From Zhenhengia yiwuensis (lineage in GTDB: Bacteria; Bacillota; Clostridia; Lachnospirales; Cellulosilyticaceae): a stretch of 64,000 bases of DNA. The first letter of the stretch is position 1. Each line of letters begins with the position of its first letter. The position numbers and the translations under genes were made by a program. A model generated the notes under the pieces. That model did no database searches. It was given only the letters and a program-made list of their open reading frames with translations, and had not been told where the DNA came from. Positions 31,385-41,453 of this stretch are shown piece after piece. Location: the NCBI RefSeq assembly GCF_014384995.1, contig NZ_JACRSY010000012.1, forward strand, positions 1-64,000, read 5' to 3'.

Positions 31385-32482
31385 TTATAGCTTCCCAGTA
31401 TTTTGTCTCTCCATATATTCCATGTACTGGCTTACCATAATTGTAATTTTAAATACAATAGCATCGTCGAATTTTCTAAGGTCGAGACCTGTCATTTTAA
31501 GAAGTTTATCTAAACGGTACACAAGTGTATTTCTATGGATATAAAGTTGTCTTGATGTTTCTGACACGTTCAGACTGTTTTCAAAGAATTTATTTACAGT
31601 CATAAGTGTTTCTTCATCAAAGTTTTCTACTTTTTTACCTTTTAAGACTTCTTGAATGAACATTTTGCAAAGTGGTAATGGTAATTGATAAATGATACGA
31701 CCAATTCCTAATTTTGAATAAGTTGAGATATGATCTTCACAATTGAAGATTTTACCTACCTCAAGTGCCATACTTGCTTCTTTATAAGAGTTAGAAACAT
31801 CTTTAAGATCAGATACAATTGTACCTACTGCAATATGCACGTTACTCATAGCTTCTGCAGTTAATGTATCATAAATCATTTTTGAGTAAGTATCTACTTC
31901 TGTTTCTTCTCCTGAATTTACTTCTTTTACTAAAATTACACTACGTTCATCTACTGCTGTTACGAAATCTCTCGATTTGTCTGGGAAAATATTTCTTAAT
32001 ACTTCCGAAATATTGCCTTCTTTACTTTGGTTAGATTCAATTAAAATTACTACACGTGGTACAGTATTTTCAATGTGTAATTTTTTAGCACGACTATAAA
32101 TGTCTACTAATAAAAGATTATCTAAAAGTAAGTTCTTTATAAAGTTGTCTTTGTCGAACCTTTCTTTATAAGCTACAAGTAAGCTTTTAATTTGGAACGC
32201 AGCAAGCTTACCTAATTTATAAGCTTCATCATCTGCGCCACTTACAGCAAGTACATATTCTACTAAATATTCATCATAAATTTTAAAATAATGTAAGCCT
32301 TGCATTTCTTGACTATCTGCATGTGAATTAATGAAGGCTTCTACTTCTGGTACATATTCTGTTGTACCATTTTCAATAGTTGTTGCTACAATTTTAGCTT
32401 CAGCATCTAGTATATTAAAATCACGTCTTGTAATATTCTTAAGGCCGTCAATGGTGTTTTGTAAAATTTGATTCGAAATCAC
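31385..32482 (-). CDS. CdaR/PucR-type transcription regulator
   Basis: A protein of about 365 residues. The N-terminal 130 residues fit the putative sugar-diacid recognition domain (ISNQILQNTIDGLKNI, FNILDAEAKIVATT), the centre a GGDEF-like CdaR domain, and the C-terminus a PucR HTH (FFENSLNVSETSRQLYIHRN, TLVYRLDKLLKMTGLDLR). I choose the GTG that gives MISNQILQ, with GGGAG upstream; the TTG nine codons earlier lacks a ribosome site. It lies between a sugar-transport ATPase gene and ftsE. A carbohydrate- or sugar-acid-responsive role is expected from the family; no target genes for sugar acids are in the window. Confidence 0.82.
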   Translation of the reverse strand: MISNQILQNTIDGLKNITRRDFNILDAEAKIVATTIENGTTEYVPEVEAFINSHADSQEMQGLHYFKIYDEYLVEYVLAVSGADDEAYKLGKLAAFQIKSLLVAYKERFDKDNFIKNLLLDNLLLVDIYSRAKKLHIENTVPRVVILIESNQSKEGNISEVLRNIFPDKSRDFVTAVDERSVILVKEVNSGEETEVDTYSKMIYDTLTAEAMSNVHIAVGTIVSDLKDVSNSYKEASMALEVGKIFNCEDHISTYSKLGIGRIIYQLPLPLCKMFIQEVLKGKKVENFDEETLMTVNKFFENSLNVSETSRQLYIHRNTLVYRLDKLLKMTGLDLRKFDDAIVFKITIMVSQYMEYMERQNTGKL

Positions 32483-32617
32483 ATCTATCAGCTCCCAACT
32501 TGTTATCAATTTAAAATAGTTTTATCGCATTATATCTTATTTTATCCTATTTTAGTATAAAAAAAAAGTGGCTAGCCTCCTTTTATCAATAAATTTACAC
32601 CTTTCTTAGAAACTATT

Positions 32618-32649
32618 AAAAAAAGCCCACTCTTACGAGCAGGCTTTTT
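32618..32649 (-). terminator. Terminator of the MsmK-like gene
   Basis: AAAAAGCCTGCTC pairs with GAGTGGGCTTTTT (one mismatch), followed on the minus strand by further T. Confidence 0.9.
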
Positions 32650-32662
32650 ATGCACTAATAAA

Positions 32663-33781
32663 TTAGTTTGTAATTGTAAGTTGTGTTTCAATATCGAAGA
32701 TATGAACTTTAGTTGTATCGATACCGATAGCAATTGTGCTACCTGGTTTAGCTTTACAGCTTGGGTTAACACGGCCTGTTACATTGTGGCCTTCACATAC
32801 CATGTAAAGGTATGTTTCAGAACCAAGCATTTCTGTTACTTCTACTGTAGCAGAAATAACTGCGAATTTAGCTTTTTCATGATCGCCTACTGTTTCCATA
32901 TCTGCCATATGTTCTGGACGGATACCCATCATAACTTCTTTACCTACGTAGTTACCAGCTTTTAATTTTTCAGCTTTTTCTTGTGGTAATGCAACTGTAG
33001 CATTACCGAAAGCAAGAGCTAAATCTGAACCATTAGCTACTACTTTAGCTTCAACGAAGTTCATTTGTGGTGAACCGATGAAACCAGCTACGAATAAGTT
33101 TTCTGGTTTTGAATATAATTTAGTTGGTGAATCAACTTGTTGGATGATACCATCTTTTAATACTACGATACGTGTACCAAGTGTCATAGCTTCTACCTGG
33201 TCATGTGTTACGTAGATGAATGTTGTTTGAAGTCTTTGGTGTAATTTAGAGATCTCTGTTCTCATTTGTACACGAAGTTTTGCATCAAGGTTTGATAAAG
33301 GTTCGTCCATTAAGAATACTTTTGGTTCACGAACGATAGCACGACCCATAGCAACACGTTGTCTTTGACCACCTGATAATGCTTTTGGTTTACGATCTAA
33401 GCATTGGTCAATATCAAGGATTTTAGCAGCTTCTGTAACACGACGTTCGATTTCGTCTTTAGGTGTTTTACGAAGTTTAAGACCAAAAGCCATGTTGTCA
33501 TATACTGACATATGTGGGTATAAAGCGTAGTTTTGGAATACCATCGCAATGTCACGATCTTTTGGAGCAACATCGTTACATAATTTATCACCGATCCAAA
33601 GTTCACCTGAAGAAATTTCTTCAAGACCAGCAATCATACGTAATGTAGTTGATTTACCACATCCTGATGGACCTACGAAGATGATGAATTCTTTATCTTG
33701 AATATGAAGATTGAAATCTTTTACTGCTACGAATCCATTTGGATAACGTTTGTAAATATTATTTAATTTTAATTCTGCCAT
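32663..33781 (-). CDS. Sugar ABC transporter ATPase, MsmK/UgpC class
   Basis: The 372-residue ATPase that energises several carbohydrate ABC importers in Firmicutes. Walker A GPSGCGKST, Q-loop FQNYALYPHMSV, signature LSGGQRQR, Walker B VFLMDEPLSNLD and switch VTHDQVEA are complete; residues 240-370 are the regulatory TOBE-type domain (MGIRPEHM). It is not accompanied by permease or binding-protein genes, which fits a shared, multitask ATPase. It ends in its own terminator, followed by the CdaR/PucR-type regulator gene. Confidence 0.94.
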   Translation of the reverse strand: MAELKLNNIYKRYPNGFVAVKDFNLHIQDKEFIIFVGPSGCGKSTTLRMIAGLEEISSGELWIGDKLCNDVAPKDRDIAMVFQNYALYPHMSVYDNMAFGLKLRKTPKDEIERRVTEAAKILDIDQCLDRKPKALSGGQRQRVAMGRAIVREPKVFLMDEPLSNLDAKLRVQMRTEISKLHQRLQTTFIYVTHDQVEAMTLGTRIVVLKDGIIQQVDSPTKLYSKPENLFVAGFIGSPQMNFVEAKVVANGSDLALAFGNATVALPQEKAEKLKAGNYVGKEVMMGIRPEHMADMETVGDHEKAKFAVISATVEVTEMLGSETYLYMVCEGHNVTGRVNPSCKAKPGSTIAIGIDTTKVHIFDIETQLTITN

Positions 33782-34049
33782 GATTTTTCCCCCTTGGCTT
33801 AATATGATCTTATTTGTGATTACCTATGTGCAAAAACACAATACTTATTTAATAATATAAATATACTATATTTTAGGAGTCCATGCTATTCGCTATTTCT
33901 CTAAAATCCCTAATTTTATTTTAGTTAATAGTCCTAAAAGTATTTTACATTTATTGGAAATACCCTCAATCCTAAGCATGTTTTTATGTCATATTCTACT
34001 CCATATAGCTAACCTGCACCGTAAATGCATTAACTTCCCCATAATTTTG

Positions 34050-34787
34050 TTACTTTTTATGGTACTTCTCTTTATAGACTTCCATAACAAATTTAGGAAG
34101 CACCAACATACGTTTTGCACGTGTTGGTTGCATCATTAAGCGATAGAACCACTCGAGGCCTACTTTTTGGAAGAACTCAGGTGCTCTTTTTACAACGCCT
34201 GCCATACCATCAAGGCTACCTCCTACACCAATAGCCACCCTAATATGAGGCAGCTGATCTTTGTATTTATCCATCCATAATTCTTGTTTTGGTGCACCTA
34301 ATGCTACAAGTAAAATATTGGCATTACTATTATTAATCTCTTCAATAATAGCTGGAATATCCTCTTCTGTAAAATATCCGTCATGCGTCCCTACAATTTG
34401 AATACCAGGATAGGTGCTACGCATTTTCTCCGCTGCTAAATCAGCAACTCCTGGCTTACTCCCGAAGAAATAATAACGATATCCTTTATCCACAGCTTGC
34501 TTCATTGTATTTTGCACAAGGTCAAATCCTGCGACACGCTCTGGTAAACTATTTTTTAAAATTTTTGAAGCAAGTACAACTCCAATCCCATCTGGCACAA
34601 TTAAATCTGCACGTTTCATAACGGCTTTAAACTCTGGATTATCCTTTGCCAGCATGACAATCTCAGGGTTTGGAGTAATAACAGTATGATACGTTGTAGA
34701 GTTTACAAATTCACTGATACGTCTTGTTGCTTCCTCCATGGTGATACGGTCTACTGGGACATCTAAAACATTAATAGTATCTCTCAT
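34050..34787 (-). CDS. WecG/TagA-type glycosyltransferase
   Basis: Transfers N-acetylmannosamine (or a related sugar) to a lipid-linked N-acetylglucosamine, an early step in teichoic-acid-like wall polymers. The 245-residue protein shows the family blocks TYHTVITPNPEIVMLA, ADLIVPDGIGVVLASKIL, YYFFGSKPGVADLAAEKM and LLVALGAPKQELWM. GGAGGTAAAC precedes the ATG. It is the last gene of the unit with DUF5693 and CsaB, and together these point to synthesis of a pyruvylated secondary cell-wall polymer that can anchor S-layer-homology proteins. Confidence 0.92.
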   Translation of the reverse strand: MRDTINVLDVPVDRITMEEATRRISEFVNSTTYHTVITPNPEIVMLAKDNPEFKAVMKRADLIVPDGIGVVLASKILKNSLPERVAGFDLVQNTMKQAVDKGYRYYFFGSKPGVADLAAEKMRSTYPGIQIVGTHDGYFTEEDIPAIIEEINNSNANILLVALGAPKQELWMDKYKDQLPHIRVAIGVGGSLDGMAGVVKRAPEFFQKVGLEWFYRLMMQPTRAKRMLVLPKFVMEVYKEKYHKK

Positions 34788-34796
34788 GTTTACCTC

Positions 34797-35879
34797 CTAA
34801 CCAAGCAGCTGCTTAATATATTCTGCTGGCAATTCTACTTTTTGTTCTTTCTTTTGGTTCATTTTGAAAATACGTTCTTTTTCCTCTTCAAAATTATCCA
34901 CAAGTCTATCAATATATTCTTTAAGTCTTGTAACATTTAAGTTATCCACATCTACACAATATGGCGCATTCACTTCATTTAAGAAGCTTGCAACTTTTGG
35001 GTCATAAGAAAGACCAATCATTGGCACACCTACTGCATGAGCCATAATGAGACTGTGTAGTCTCATACCTAATATAAAATCAAACTGAGATGTATAAGCT
35101 ACTACTTCATCAATAGTCATTTCTTGACTAATGACATGAACATGTTCACCAAGATCACTTGCAAGCTCTTCTGAAATACTTAGATCTTCCTTATGATACA
35201 TTGGCATAAGATAAAGGTCATATCCCCTATCTACTATATATTTTGATACCTCTTTTAGCTTATCCACAAGTTCCTTATCATTTTTCCAAGGCCTAATATA
35301 AATCCCTACTTTTTTGCCTGCTACAAGATTTGGTGCAAGTTTATCCACAAGTTCTGGTTTAGCTTTAATACCAAGTACTGGATCTATGGTAACTGTAATC
35401 GGTGCTTTCTTTACACCTATTGTTTCAAGAAGGGCTTTAGACCCTTCATCTCTTACAAAAATTTGAGTTACTTTATTCCCTACTGTTTTAACGAGCCATT
35501 TACCTAGACCTTTAGCAACCGGACCTACGCCTTGTGAATAGAACACTACAGGCTTTTTGTAGAACTGAGCTATTTTAACAATGCCTAGGTAATAAGGAAT
35601 AACCTTATTACTTGTTACATCTTGTAGCAGACTTCCACCGCCACTAATAAGTAAATCACTTGCTTTAATAGCTTTTGCAATTTCTTTAATCTGCCATCTA
35701 TTAATGGCCTGTACACCATAAAAAGCCTTTGTCTGACTTGGTGCGTTAGATAATACTATAATGTGTACATCTGGTATATGCTTACGAAGTGCTGTAACAA
35801 TGGATGAAAGTACTGCTTCATCCCCAATATTGTTAAAACCGTAATAGCCCGAAATAACTACTGATTTTTTACGATCCAT
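34797..35879 (-). CDS. csaB: Polysaccharide pyruvyl transferase CsaB
   Basis: Adds ketal-linked pyruvate to a wall polysaccharide, which S-layer-homology domains then bind. The 360-residue protein has SGYYGFNNIGDEAVLSSI at the start, LLISGGGSLLQD, VVFYSQGVGPV, and GMRLHSLIMAHAVGVPMIGL near the C-terminus, all typical of PF04230. The ATG overlaps the DUF5693 gene by 22 bases, and tagA follows after nine, so the set is translationally linked. Confidence 0.94.
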   Translation of the reverse strand: MDRKKSVVISGYYGFNNIGDEAVLSSIVTALRKHIPDVHIIVLSNAPSQTKAFYGVQAINRWQIKEIAKAIKASDLLISGGGSLLQDVTSNKVIPYYLGIVKIAQFYKKPVVFYSQGVGPVAKGLGKWLVKTVGNKVTQIFVRDEGSKALLETIGVKKAPITVTIDPVLGIKAKPELVDKLAPNLVAGKKVGIYIRPWKNDKELVDKLKEVSKYIVDRGYDLYLMPMYHKEDLSISEELASDLGEHVHVISQEMTIDEVVAYTSQFDFILGMRLHSLIMAHAVGVPMIGLSYDPKVASFLNEVNAPYCVDVDNLNVTRLKEYIDRLVDNFEEEKERIFKMNQKKEQKVELPAEYIKQLLG

Positions 35880-37783
35880 TTATTCATCACCTTGCCTAAT
35901 AGTTTAATCACATATATTGCTATCATACCAATTATTAGACCAAATACAATACCGTAAGCACTTCTTATGAGAGAAATCATAACAGGTGTATGAATATGTG
36001 CATAAGTATTAACTAAAGAAATTTGACCAATAATACCGAGTACAAGTAATGGAATATATTTTTCTTTATAACCGTAATAAAGCATAATAATCATAGCTGG
36101 ATGTCCAATTAAGAACTCTTTTGTTCTTGGTCTTACACCAAGTGTTGTATCAAGGAACTGTCTAAAGGCAAGTTCAAAGCTTGAAATACTGCCTGTATTA
36201 CCTGTTCTTGATGTATAAATCATAAGTACAACAGCTGCAATTCCAAGTAAACCTAGCGCAAGATAAGTTACTTTGTTACTTAAAAGCTCTTTGTAATACT
36301 TAAAATCTAAGCCATGTCGTTGGTAGTAAGCAATCGCTACAACAAGAACAATAGGAAGAAGCATAGCTACTTTTACGCCTGCAAAAATATCAATGCCTAA
36401 GCCAAAGCTTGTACGAGAAATAGTACCAATAATAGTAAGGGCACCACCAAATGAAATAGCACATACTTTAAGGAAAGTTAAGATGGTATCCTTCATAGAA
36501 CGCTCATTGATATCTAAGATACTCAGTACACCATACGTTGGGAAGATAACTGCGCCAAAGAGTGCCATGAGTTTAAGACCTAAGTTTGGTGATAATTTAA
36601 GAAGTCCTGCATATCCAATAAGACCTAATGCACCTAAAATATAACCTACCTTTATCATCTCCATGCGATCTAATAAAAGAACAAACATTAAGATTGATGC
36701 AATCCCTGCTAAAATACTTAAAACGTAGTTACCTACTGGTAAGTTATAAGGCTCTACAGCATCTGCTACGGTATAACCTTTGCTCTGTGCTAAATCTCTA
36801 AATGTTTGAATGTTTGTTGCTAAGAAGTTTGCATCTTTTTGAATATCTAAAGTATTTGGCATCTTAAATAAGAAGACACGTAAGTTACGTTCTGTAAGGG
36901 CTAACATATAACGATCCATAAGTCCGTCTGTTGTATATTGTTTAACTTGTGCATCCGTTACAGTATGAAGTCTTTCTACACCGAAAGCTGTACCATTTTC
37001 ACTACTTGCTTTTGCCAAGCTACCAAAGCCTTTTTGTTTTTCGGAGAAGAACTCTACAAAGCCTAAGCCATGTTTTTTAACCATTTCAATAATTTGAGAA
37101 TTGTTTGGTTCTACTATACTACTATCTGCAAAGTAGATACTACCTATGTTAGGAATAGCTTCAATCTGCGCAATAAAGCTTGCAATAGATTCATCAGATA
37201 CATGGTCCCAAGATTTAACTTGTGGTAAAATCACATAACCTAAGTCTGCGGCAATTTGTAAGTCTCCATAGTTATACCCTACACCTAGTGATGTTAAGAT
37301 GCTCATAGGTACTGTTAACTCAATATAATCTTCGCCATCAATAACAGCTTTATACGCACTAATACCTTTAAGCGTTAAATTATTATAAATTAAATCAAAA
37401 GCCTCTTTGTCGTAAGCTTCGATATAGATGTTAGAACGTTTAATATTTTCGCTATCTGGGTATACTTTTTCAAGTTCATAACCTTCATAGACAGTTGCTC
37501 TACCTTGTTCTTTAAAATTCATAAAGTCGCTTCCTGCTGCAGGAATAACTGTATTTTCTCTTACAAATAAAGCATTTGCACCTAAGTCCTTAAACTTCTT
37601 CAGTACATTCTCAATTGGTTCATTTGTCTGTTTCGCAATATTTAATATATCATTATAGCGAATAGCAATTTGTATATCTTTATAATCACTTTCCACATTA
37701 ACACGTTTTACACCTACAAATACGCATATCAGTAGGGATAAAATGATTAAACTACTTATTATAATTTTCGTCTGATTTTTCAT
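35858..37783 (-). CDS. DUF5693 multi-pass membrane protein
   Basis: A 641-residue protein: an N-terminal anchor (residues 7-27), an extracellular domain of about 300 residues that looks like a barrel (KFKDLGANALFVRENTV, LGVGYNYGDLQIAADLGYVILP), and about ten C-terminal transmembrane segments. It is almost always next to csaB in Firmicutes, as here, and probably helps in making or exporting the pyruvylated wall polymer; its reaction is unknown. GGAGGAAGAA precedes the ATG. Confidence 0.85.
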   Translation of the reverse strand: MKNQTKIIISSLIILSLLICVFVGVKRVNVESDYKDIQIAIRYNDILNIAKQTNEPIENVLKKFKDLGANALFVRENTVIPAAGSDFMNFKEQGRATVYEGYELEKVYPDSENIKRSNIYIEAYDKEAFDLIYNNLTLKGISAYKAVIDGEDYIELTVPMSILTSLGVGYNYGDLQIAADLGYVILPQVKSWDHVSDESIASFIAQIEAIPNIGSIYFADSSIVEPNNSQIIEMVKKHGLGFVEFFSEKQKGFGSLAKASSENGTAFGVERLHTVTDAQVKQYTTDGLMDRYMLALTERNLRVFLFKMPNTLDIQKDANFLATNIQTFRDLAQSKGYTVADAVEPYNLPVGNYVLSILAGIASILMFVLLLDRMEMIKVGYILGALGLIGYAGLLKLSPNLGLKLMALFGAVIFPTYGVLSILDINERSMKDTILTFLKVCAISFGGALTIIGTISRTSFGLGIDIFAGVKVAMLLPIVLVVAIAYYQRHGLDFKYYKELLSNKVTYLALGLLGIAAVVLMIYTSRTGNTGSISSFELAFRQFLDTTLGVRPRTKEFLIGHPAMIIMLYYGYKEKYIPLLVLGIIGQISLVNTYAHIHTPVMISLIRSAYGIVFGLIIGMIAIYVIKLLGKVMNKWIVKNQ

Positions 37784-37807
37784 TTCTTCCTCCGTATGAA
37801 TCCATTA

Positions 37808-38293
37808 TTATTGGATATTATACCCGCCTCGCACCATAACTATTAAGTCTTTTGTGGCATAAATACCTCTGCCATCTTCTCTTGGAATAATCACTAAATG
37901 ATATTTAGGAATTTCACTTCCACCTAATAAATCTGTTCCTTCTGTCATATCTTGAAGGCCACCACCATCACTTGCAAGGACCTGTCCATTTCCAGAGCGT
38001 ACAATAATCTCTGTTCCTTGTTTACCTACAATGCTTTGTCCTGCTGGTACGGTTACAACCTCATAGCTGCTACTTTCTTCTTTACCCATATTATTGATTT
38101 CTTGTGTTAATAAATCAATCATACTTGCTTGTACTTCAACTGTCTTTTGTAATTGTGTAACTTTGCTGTCTACATAGCTTTTTGTTACTAGTGGATCATT
38201 AGAGCTTCCTGCATCACCTTTAGCAGCATATACACTTGAACCTACTACAAGTGTAGCAAGCATAATCATACCAAGTTTCATTTTTTTTGTCAT
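37808..38293 (-). CDS. Small exported protein of unknown function
   Basis: A 161-residue protein with a signal peptide (MKLGMIMLATLVVGSSVYA), the segment DPLVTKSYVDSKVTQLQKTV (a short coiled coil) and a glycine-rich beta domain (AGQSIVGKQGTEIIVRSGNGQVLASDGGGLQDMTEG). The VTKSYVD opening recurs in secreted clostridial proteins encoded near csaB. GGAGGG lies eight bases before the ATG. First gene of the unit leading to DUF5693, csaB and tagA. No enzymatic motif is visible. Confidence 0.65.
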   Translation of the reverse strand: MTKKMKLGMIMLATLVVGSSVYAAKGDAGSSNDPLVTKSYVDSKVTQLQKTVEVQASMIDLLTQEINNMGKEESSSYEVVTVPAGQSIVGKQGTEIIVRSGNGQVLASDGGGLQDMTEGTDLLGGSEIPKYHLVIIPREDGRGIYATKDLIVMVRGGYNIQ

Positions 38294-38470
38294 GGGTAGA
38301 TCCCTCCTTTGTTTATCCTTCGCTTTGTCTTATAGATTTTTATTTTATCGTTTTATTTCATCAAGTTCTTACTTGATTCTTTTACTCTTTACTGTCATAT
38401 ACTTTTTTATAAACTTTTCATACCTACACCTTTTAGGCTTATGAATCTAATACCCTGTATCTTTTAAATT

Positions 38471-38513
38471 GTAAAAAATGGGGAGGGTATTGTAACCACT
38501 CCCCACTTTTTAC
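38471..38513 (-). terminator. Terminator of the phosphodiester glycosidase gene
   Basis: GTGGGGAG and CTCCCCA arms with A/T-rich ends; the stop codon of the gene is in the upstream arm. Confidence 0.8.
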
Positions 38514-41341
38514 ATCATTGATTCAAATGTATAGTAAATCTGTCCATCTACAACTTTGAAGAGTAAATATTCACTATCGGTAAGTTTATCTGTTGGTGTA
38601 GCAAGGCCATTTAATCTTATGTATCTAATACCTTCTTCAAGTCGTACTTCTTTTGTCTGGCCTCCAGTTGTTACGACGAAGATGTTTTTACCAGTCTTTG
38701 CTTTATAATCTTTAAGATAATCATGAAGTGCCTGTCCTTCTCTCGCATCATTAAACTGCGTAAGTGGGTTTCTACTCATGACTAAAATAATATTGTTTGC
38801 CTGTGCCATCTCTAAGGACTGCTTCAACATATTCCACTGACTAGCACTTGTTTGGCGTATACCACCACCATCTGTTCCTGCAAAAATGAATTCTATATCT
38901 TTAAAGGCTACATCGCTATAGCTATTTGCATATGTATAGAGTTCTTTTGTAAGGGCTAGTGGTAAGTTGCTACTTGATGCCTGTATAATAGCTGATGCAT
39001 CTTTATTAAGCTTATCTGCCATCTTCTTAAGCGTTTCTTCACTATGTGTTAGACCTGTAAGAGCTGTTGGACCTGTTACTTTAACCACATACTGATCTCC
39101 TACTGGTGCTTGAAGGTTTGGCTTATAAAGTGGGTCAAACTGATAATCTAAGCGTGTACTTGTCCCTGCTAAATCTCTTTGCCCTCTTGTAATAGAAACA
39201 TGGTCTATATAAATTGCACTTGTACGTTTCTGTGTATTACCTGAAGTATAAGCATAAAGCTTTGTCATTTTAGCTGGAAGCTTCATATCTTCTGGTAAGT
39301 TGACACTCATATACTTCCATCCTTTATGACTTAAAGAATCAGCTAATTTTAAATAATGAACTTGCCCATTTGCATCTTCAACCTGTACTTTCAGTGTATC
39401 GCCTTGTCCATTAGCATAAATCCACATGTTAAGGCTTCTTGCATCGTCTGGGATAACTACTGGCTTCTCAAATACTGTATAAGCAACTTGTTTATTGGCA
39501 TCTTTATTAAAGGTATAAGTCATTTTAATGGCTTGATTACCGTGGTACTTAATTTCTTTAGAGGCCTCTACTTTTCCTTCTACAGCTTTACTACTTGCTG
39601 CCCATTTACCTGTAGTCTCTTCAAAAGACTCAAGAGCTACTGTTGTCTCACCTACTACTACATTAAGTTTACCTGTAACGCCCGCATAGGAAGCATTTAA
39701 ACGGTCTACACTACGTTTGGTACTTGTTATGCTATTACCAACTGCAGTTACTTGACCACTCTCACTTGTCCACTTAATCTTTTCTGGTGTAATAGGTACT
39801 TTATAGCCCTCTTGGTCTACACCATATACCTGAACCTGCTTTGTAGTCTGCTCATCCATTTGCAACGTAGCGGGCTCTATAATTAAACCTGTTGGCTTTG
39901 TTACTTTAATCTCAGCTGTTCCTGTCACATCACCTGCTGTTACCATAATAAGGGCATCACCTTCTGATTCAGGTGTGAAATTAAGACCATTAAAATTGCC
40001 TGTGACACCAGCTACCTGAATGCTTACATCTTTACTACTTAAAACTACCGAATTCCCATTCTCATCTACACCTTTTAGTATAAGTGGAACACTCTCTCCT
40101 ACAAAAGTACGTTCTCTTGAAGGCTCAATAATTATTTTAGCCAGTTCACCTTGTGGCCTAGTTGAAAATACACCTATACCATTCGCTACATTTCTTTGCG
40201 AACCACCTGATGGCTTATTTTGGAGCGTAAGGTTCATATCTCCCTCATTTCTTACAACCATAGTTGTAGAGCCCCCACCATCTAAATACATAGCATCTTT
40301 AGCACCTAGTTCTTGTAAAATCTTAATAAGATCTGTGTGGTTCGCACCTAAAGACTGATTGGTTCTACCATCAATGGTAATCAGTAACACTTCATTTGGT
40401 GTATAAGTATTAGCTACAATAGTACGAGGTTCTTTTTTATCTCCAGATACTTTATGAGCTTGACCTTGGTAGGCTTGTCCATTTTTAAGAATAAGACCAC
40501 CTCCACCAATACCCATTTGTAAGTCACTAACTGACTCCACAATTTCATTATTAAGTGTAATAACTTGCTGGAGTACGATTTCACTACCTTCTTCTAAATA
40601 AGGTATGTATTTACTAAAAGTATCGCCACTAATCATAATAGCGTAGGCGTCTTTTGGTATTTCTACTACTTCATTTAATCCTGATATGTAACTGACTGTA
40701 TCCTCTTCAATAAGAACAGTATAAAGGCCTACTTGCTGATACTTGCTAATAAGTGCTGCATTATTTACATAGTAAGTTCTATCAATAACAAAAGGTGTTC
40801 GGATACTAGATGGTGTTTTATTATAACTTGATAAATCGAAAGCTTTTTGTCCATCTGTTTCTACCCACATTTTCACACTATAGTAATCCATAGAAGCCTG
40901 ACCTTCTTCATCTACTATAAGCGTTCCCATATATTTTTGTGGTCCTAATGTGTAGTAGTCATTATGATAAGCATTGTTAAGGCTCCCCTCACTAATAGAA
41001 GGCCCAAATGCCGGTGTCTTTGTACTCATATCAAAGTAGTCTGCATTAACTGCTGCTAAGGCACCTGCACTAGTCGCTAAATTCATAATTGTATTACGTT
41101 CTCCTAAAACAGAAGACTGTATAGGCTTTAATACCACATTATCATTACTTAAATCAATTCTTAAGATATTTAAATCTTGCCAGCCACTATCTGTCAGCAC
41201 TTGTTTAGAAATATGTGTTGCCCCATTTGTTACAGTTTGAGACTGAGTAATCTCATGGAGTACTGCACCATAAGTGCTATAAGTACTTCCTAAGGCTACA
41301 CTCCCTATCATAAAAGATAGTAATAATTTTCTTGCCTTCAT
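38510..41341 (-). CDS. Large secreted phosphodiester-glycosidase (NAGPA) protein
   Basis: A 943-residue exported protein. After the signal peptide, residues 40-400 form a phosphodiester glycosidase domain of the NAGPA type: INLATSAGALAAVNADYFD, GGGGLILKNGQ, EVLLITIDGRTNQSLGANH and YLDGGGSTTMVV. Ig-like repeats follow (about 400-570), then a carbohydrate-binding jelly-roll (about 575-720, NMWIYANGQGDTLKVQVED) and a C-terminal domain with FIFAGTDGGG and LVMSRNPL that resembles a calcineurin-type phosphatase fold. Such proteins probably trim or modify wall glycopolymers. No surface-anchor motif is visible, so retention may rely on the binding modules. Confidence 0.85.
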   Translation of the reverse strand: MKARKLLLSFMIGSVALGSTYSTYGAVLHEITQSQTVTNGATHISKQVLTDSGWQDLNILRIDLSNDNVVLKPIQSSVLGERNTIMNLATSAGALAAVNADYFDMSTKTPAFGPSISEGSLNNAYHNDYYTLGPQKYMGTLIVDEEGQASMDYYSVKMWVETDGQKAFDLSSYNKTPSSIRTPFVIDRTYYVNNAALISKYQQVGLYTVLIEEDTVSYISGLNEVVEIPKDAYAIMISGDTFSKYIPYLEEGSEIVLQQVITLNNEIVESVSDLQMGIGGGGLILKNGQAYQGQAHKVSGDKKEPRTIVANTYTPNEVLLITIDGRTNQSLGANHTDLIKILQELGAKDAMYLDGGGSTTMVVRNEGDMNLTLQNKPSGGSQRNVANGIGVFSTRPQGELAKIIIEPSRERTFVGESVPLILKGVDENGNSVVLSSKDVSIQVAGVTGNFNGLNFTPESEGDALIMVTAGDVTGTAEIKVTKPTGLIIEPATLQMDEQTTKQVQVYGVDQEGYKVPITPEKIKWTSESGQVTAVGNSITSTKRSVDRLNASYAGVTGKLNVVVGETTVALESFEETTGKWAASSKAVEGKVEASKEIKYHGNQAIKMTYTFNKDANKQVAYTVFEKPVVIPDDARSLNMWIYANGQGDTLKVQVEDANGQVHYLKLADSLSHKGWKYMSVNLPEDMKLPAKMTKLYAYTSGNTQKRTSAIYIDHVSITRGQRDLAGTSTRLDYQFDPLYKPNLQAPVGDQYVVKVTGPTALTGLTHSEETLKKMADKLNKDASAIIQASSSNLPLALTKELYTYANSYSDVAFKDIEFIFAGTDGGGIRQTSASQWNMLKQSLEMAQANNIILVMSRNPLTQFNDAREGQALHDYLKDYKAKTGKNIFVVTTGGQTKEVRLEEGIRYIRLNGLATPTDKLTDSEYLLFKVVDGQIYYTFESMM

Positions 41342-41453
41342 TTTGTTCCCTCCTTAACTGCCCTCTTTATAATTTATTACTTTATTCTATATTGCTTCTA
41401 ATCTACTGCTTGTAGACTATTGCTCTATAATCTATTCTTTTATAGCTTATATT

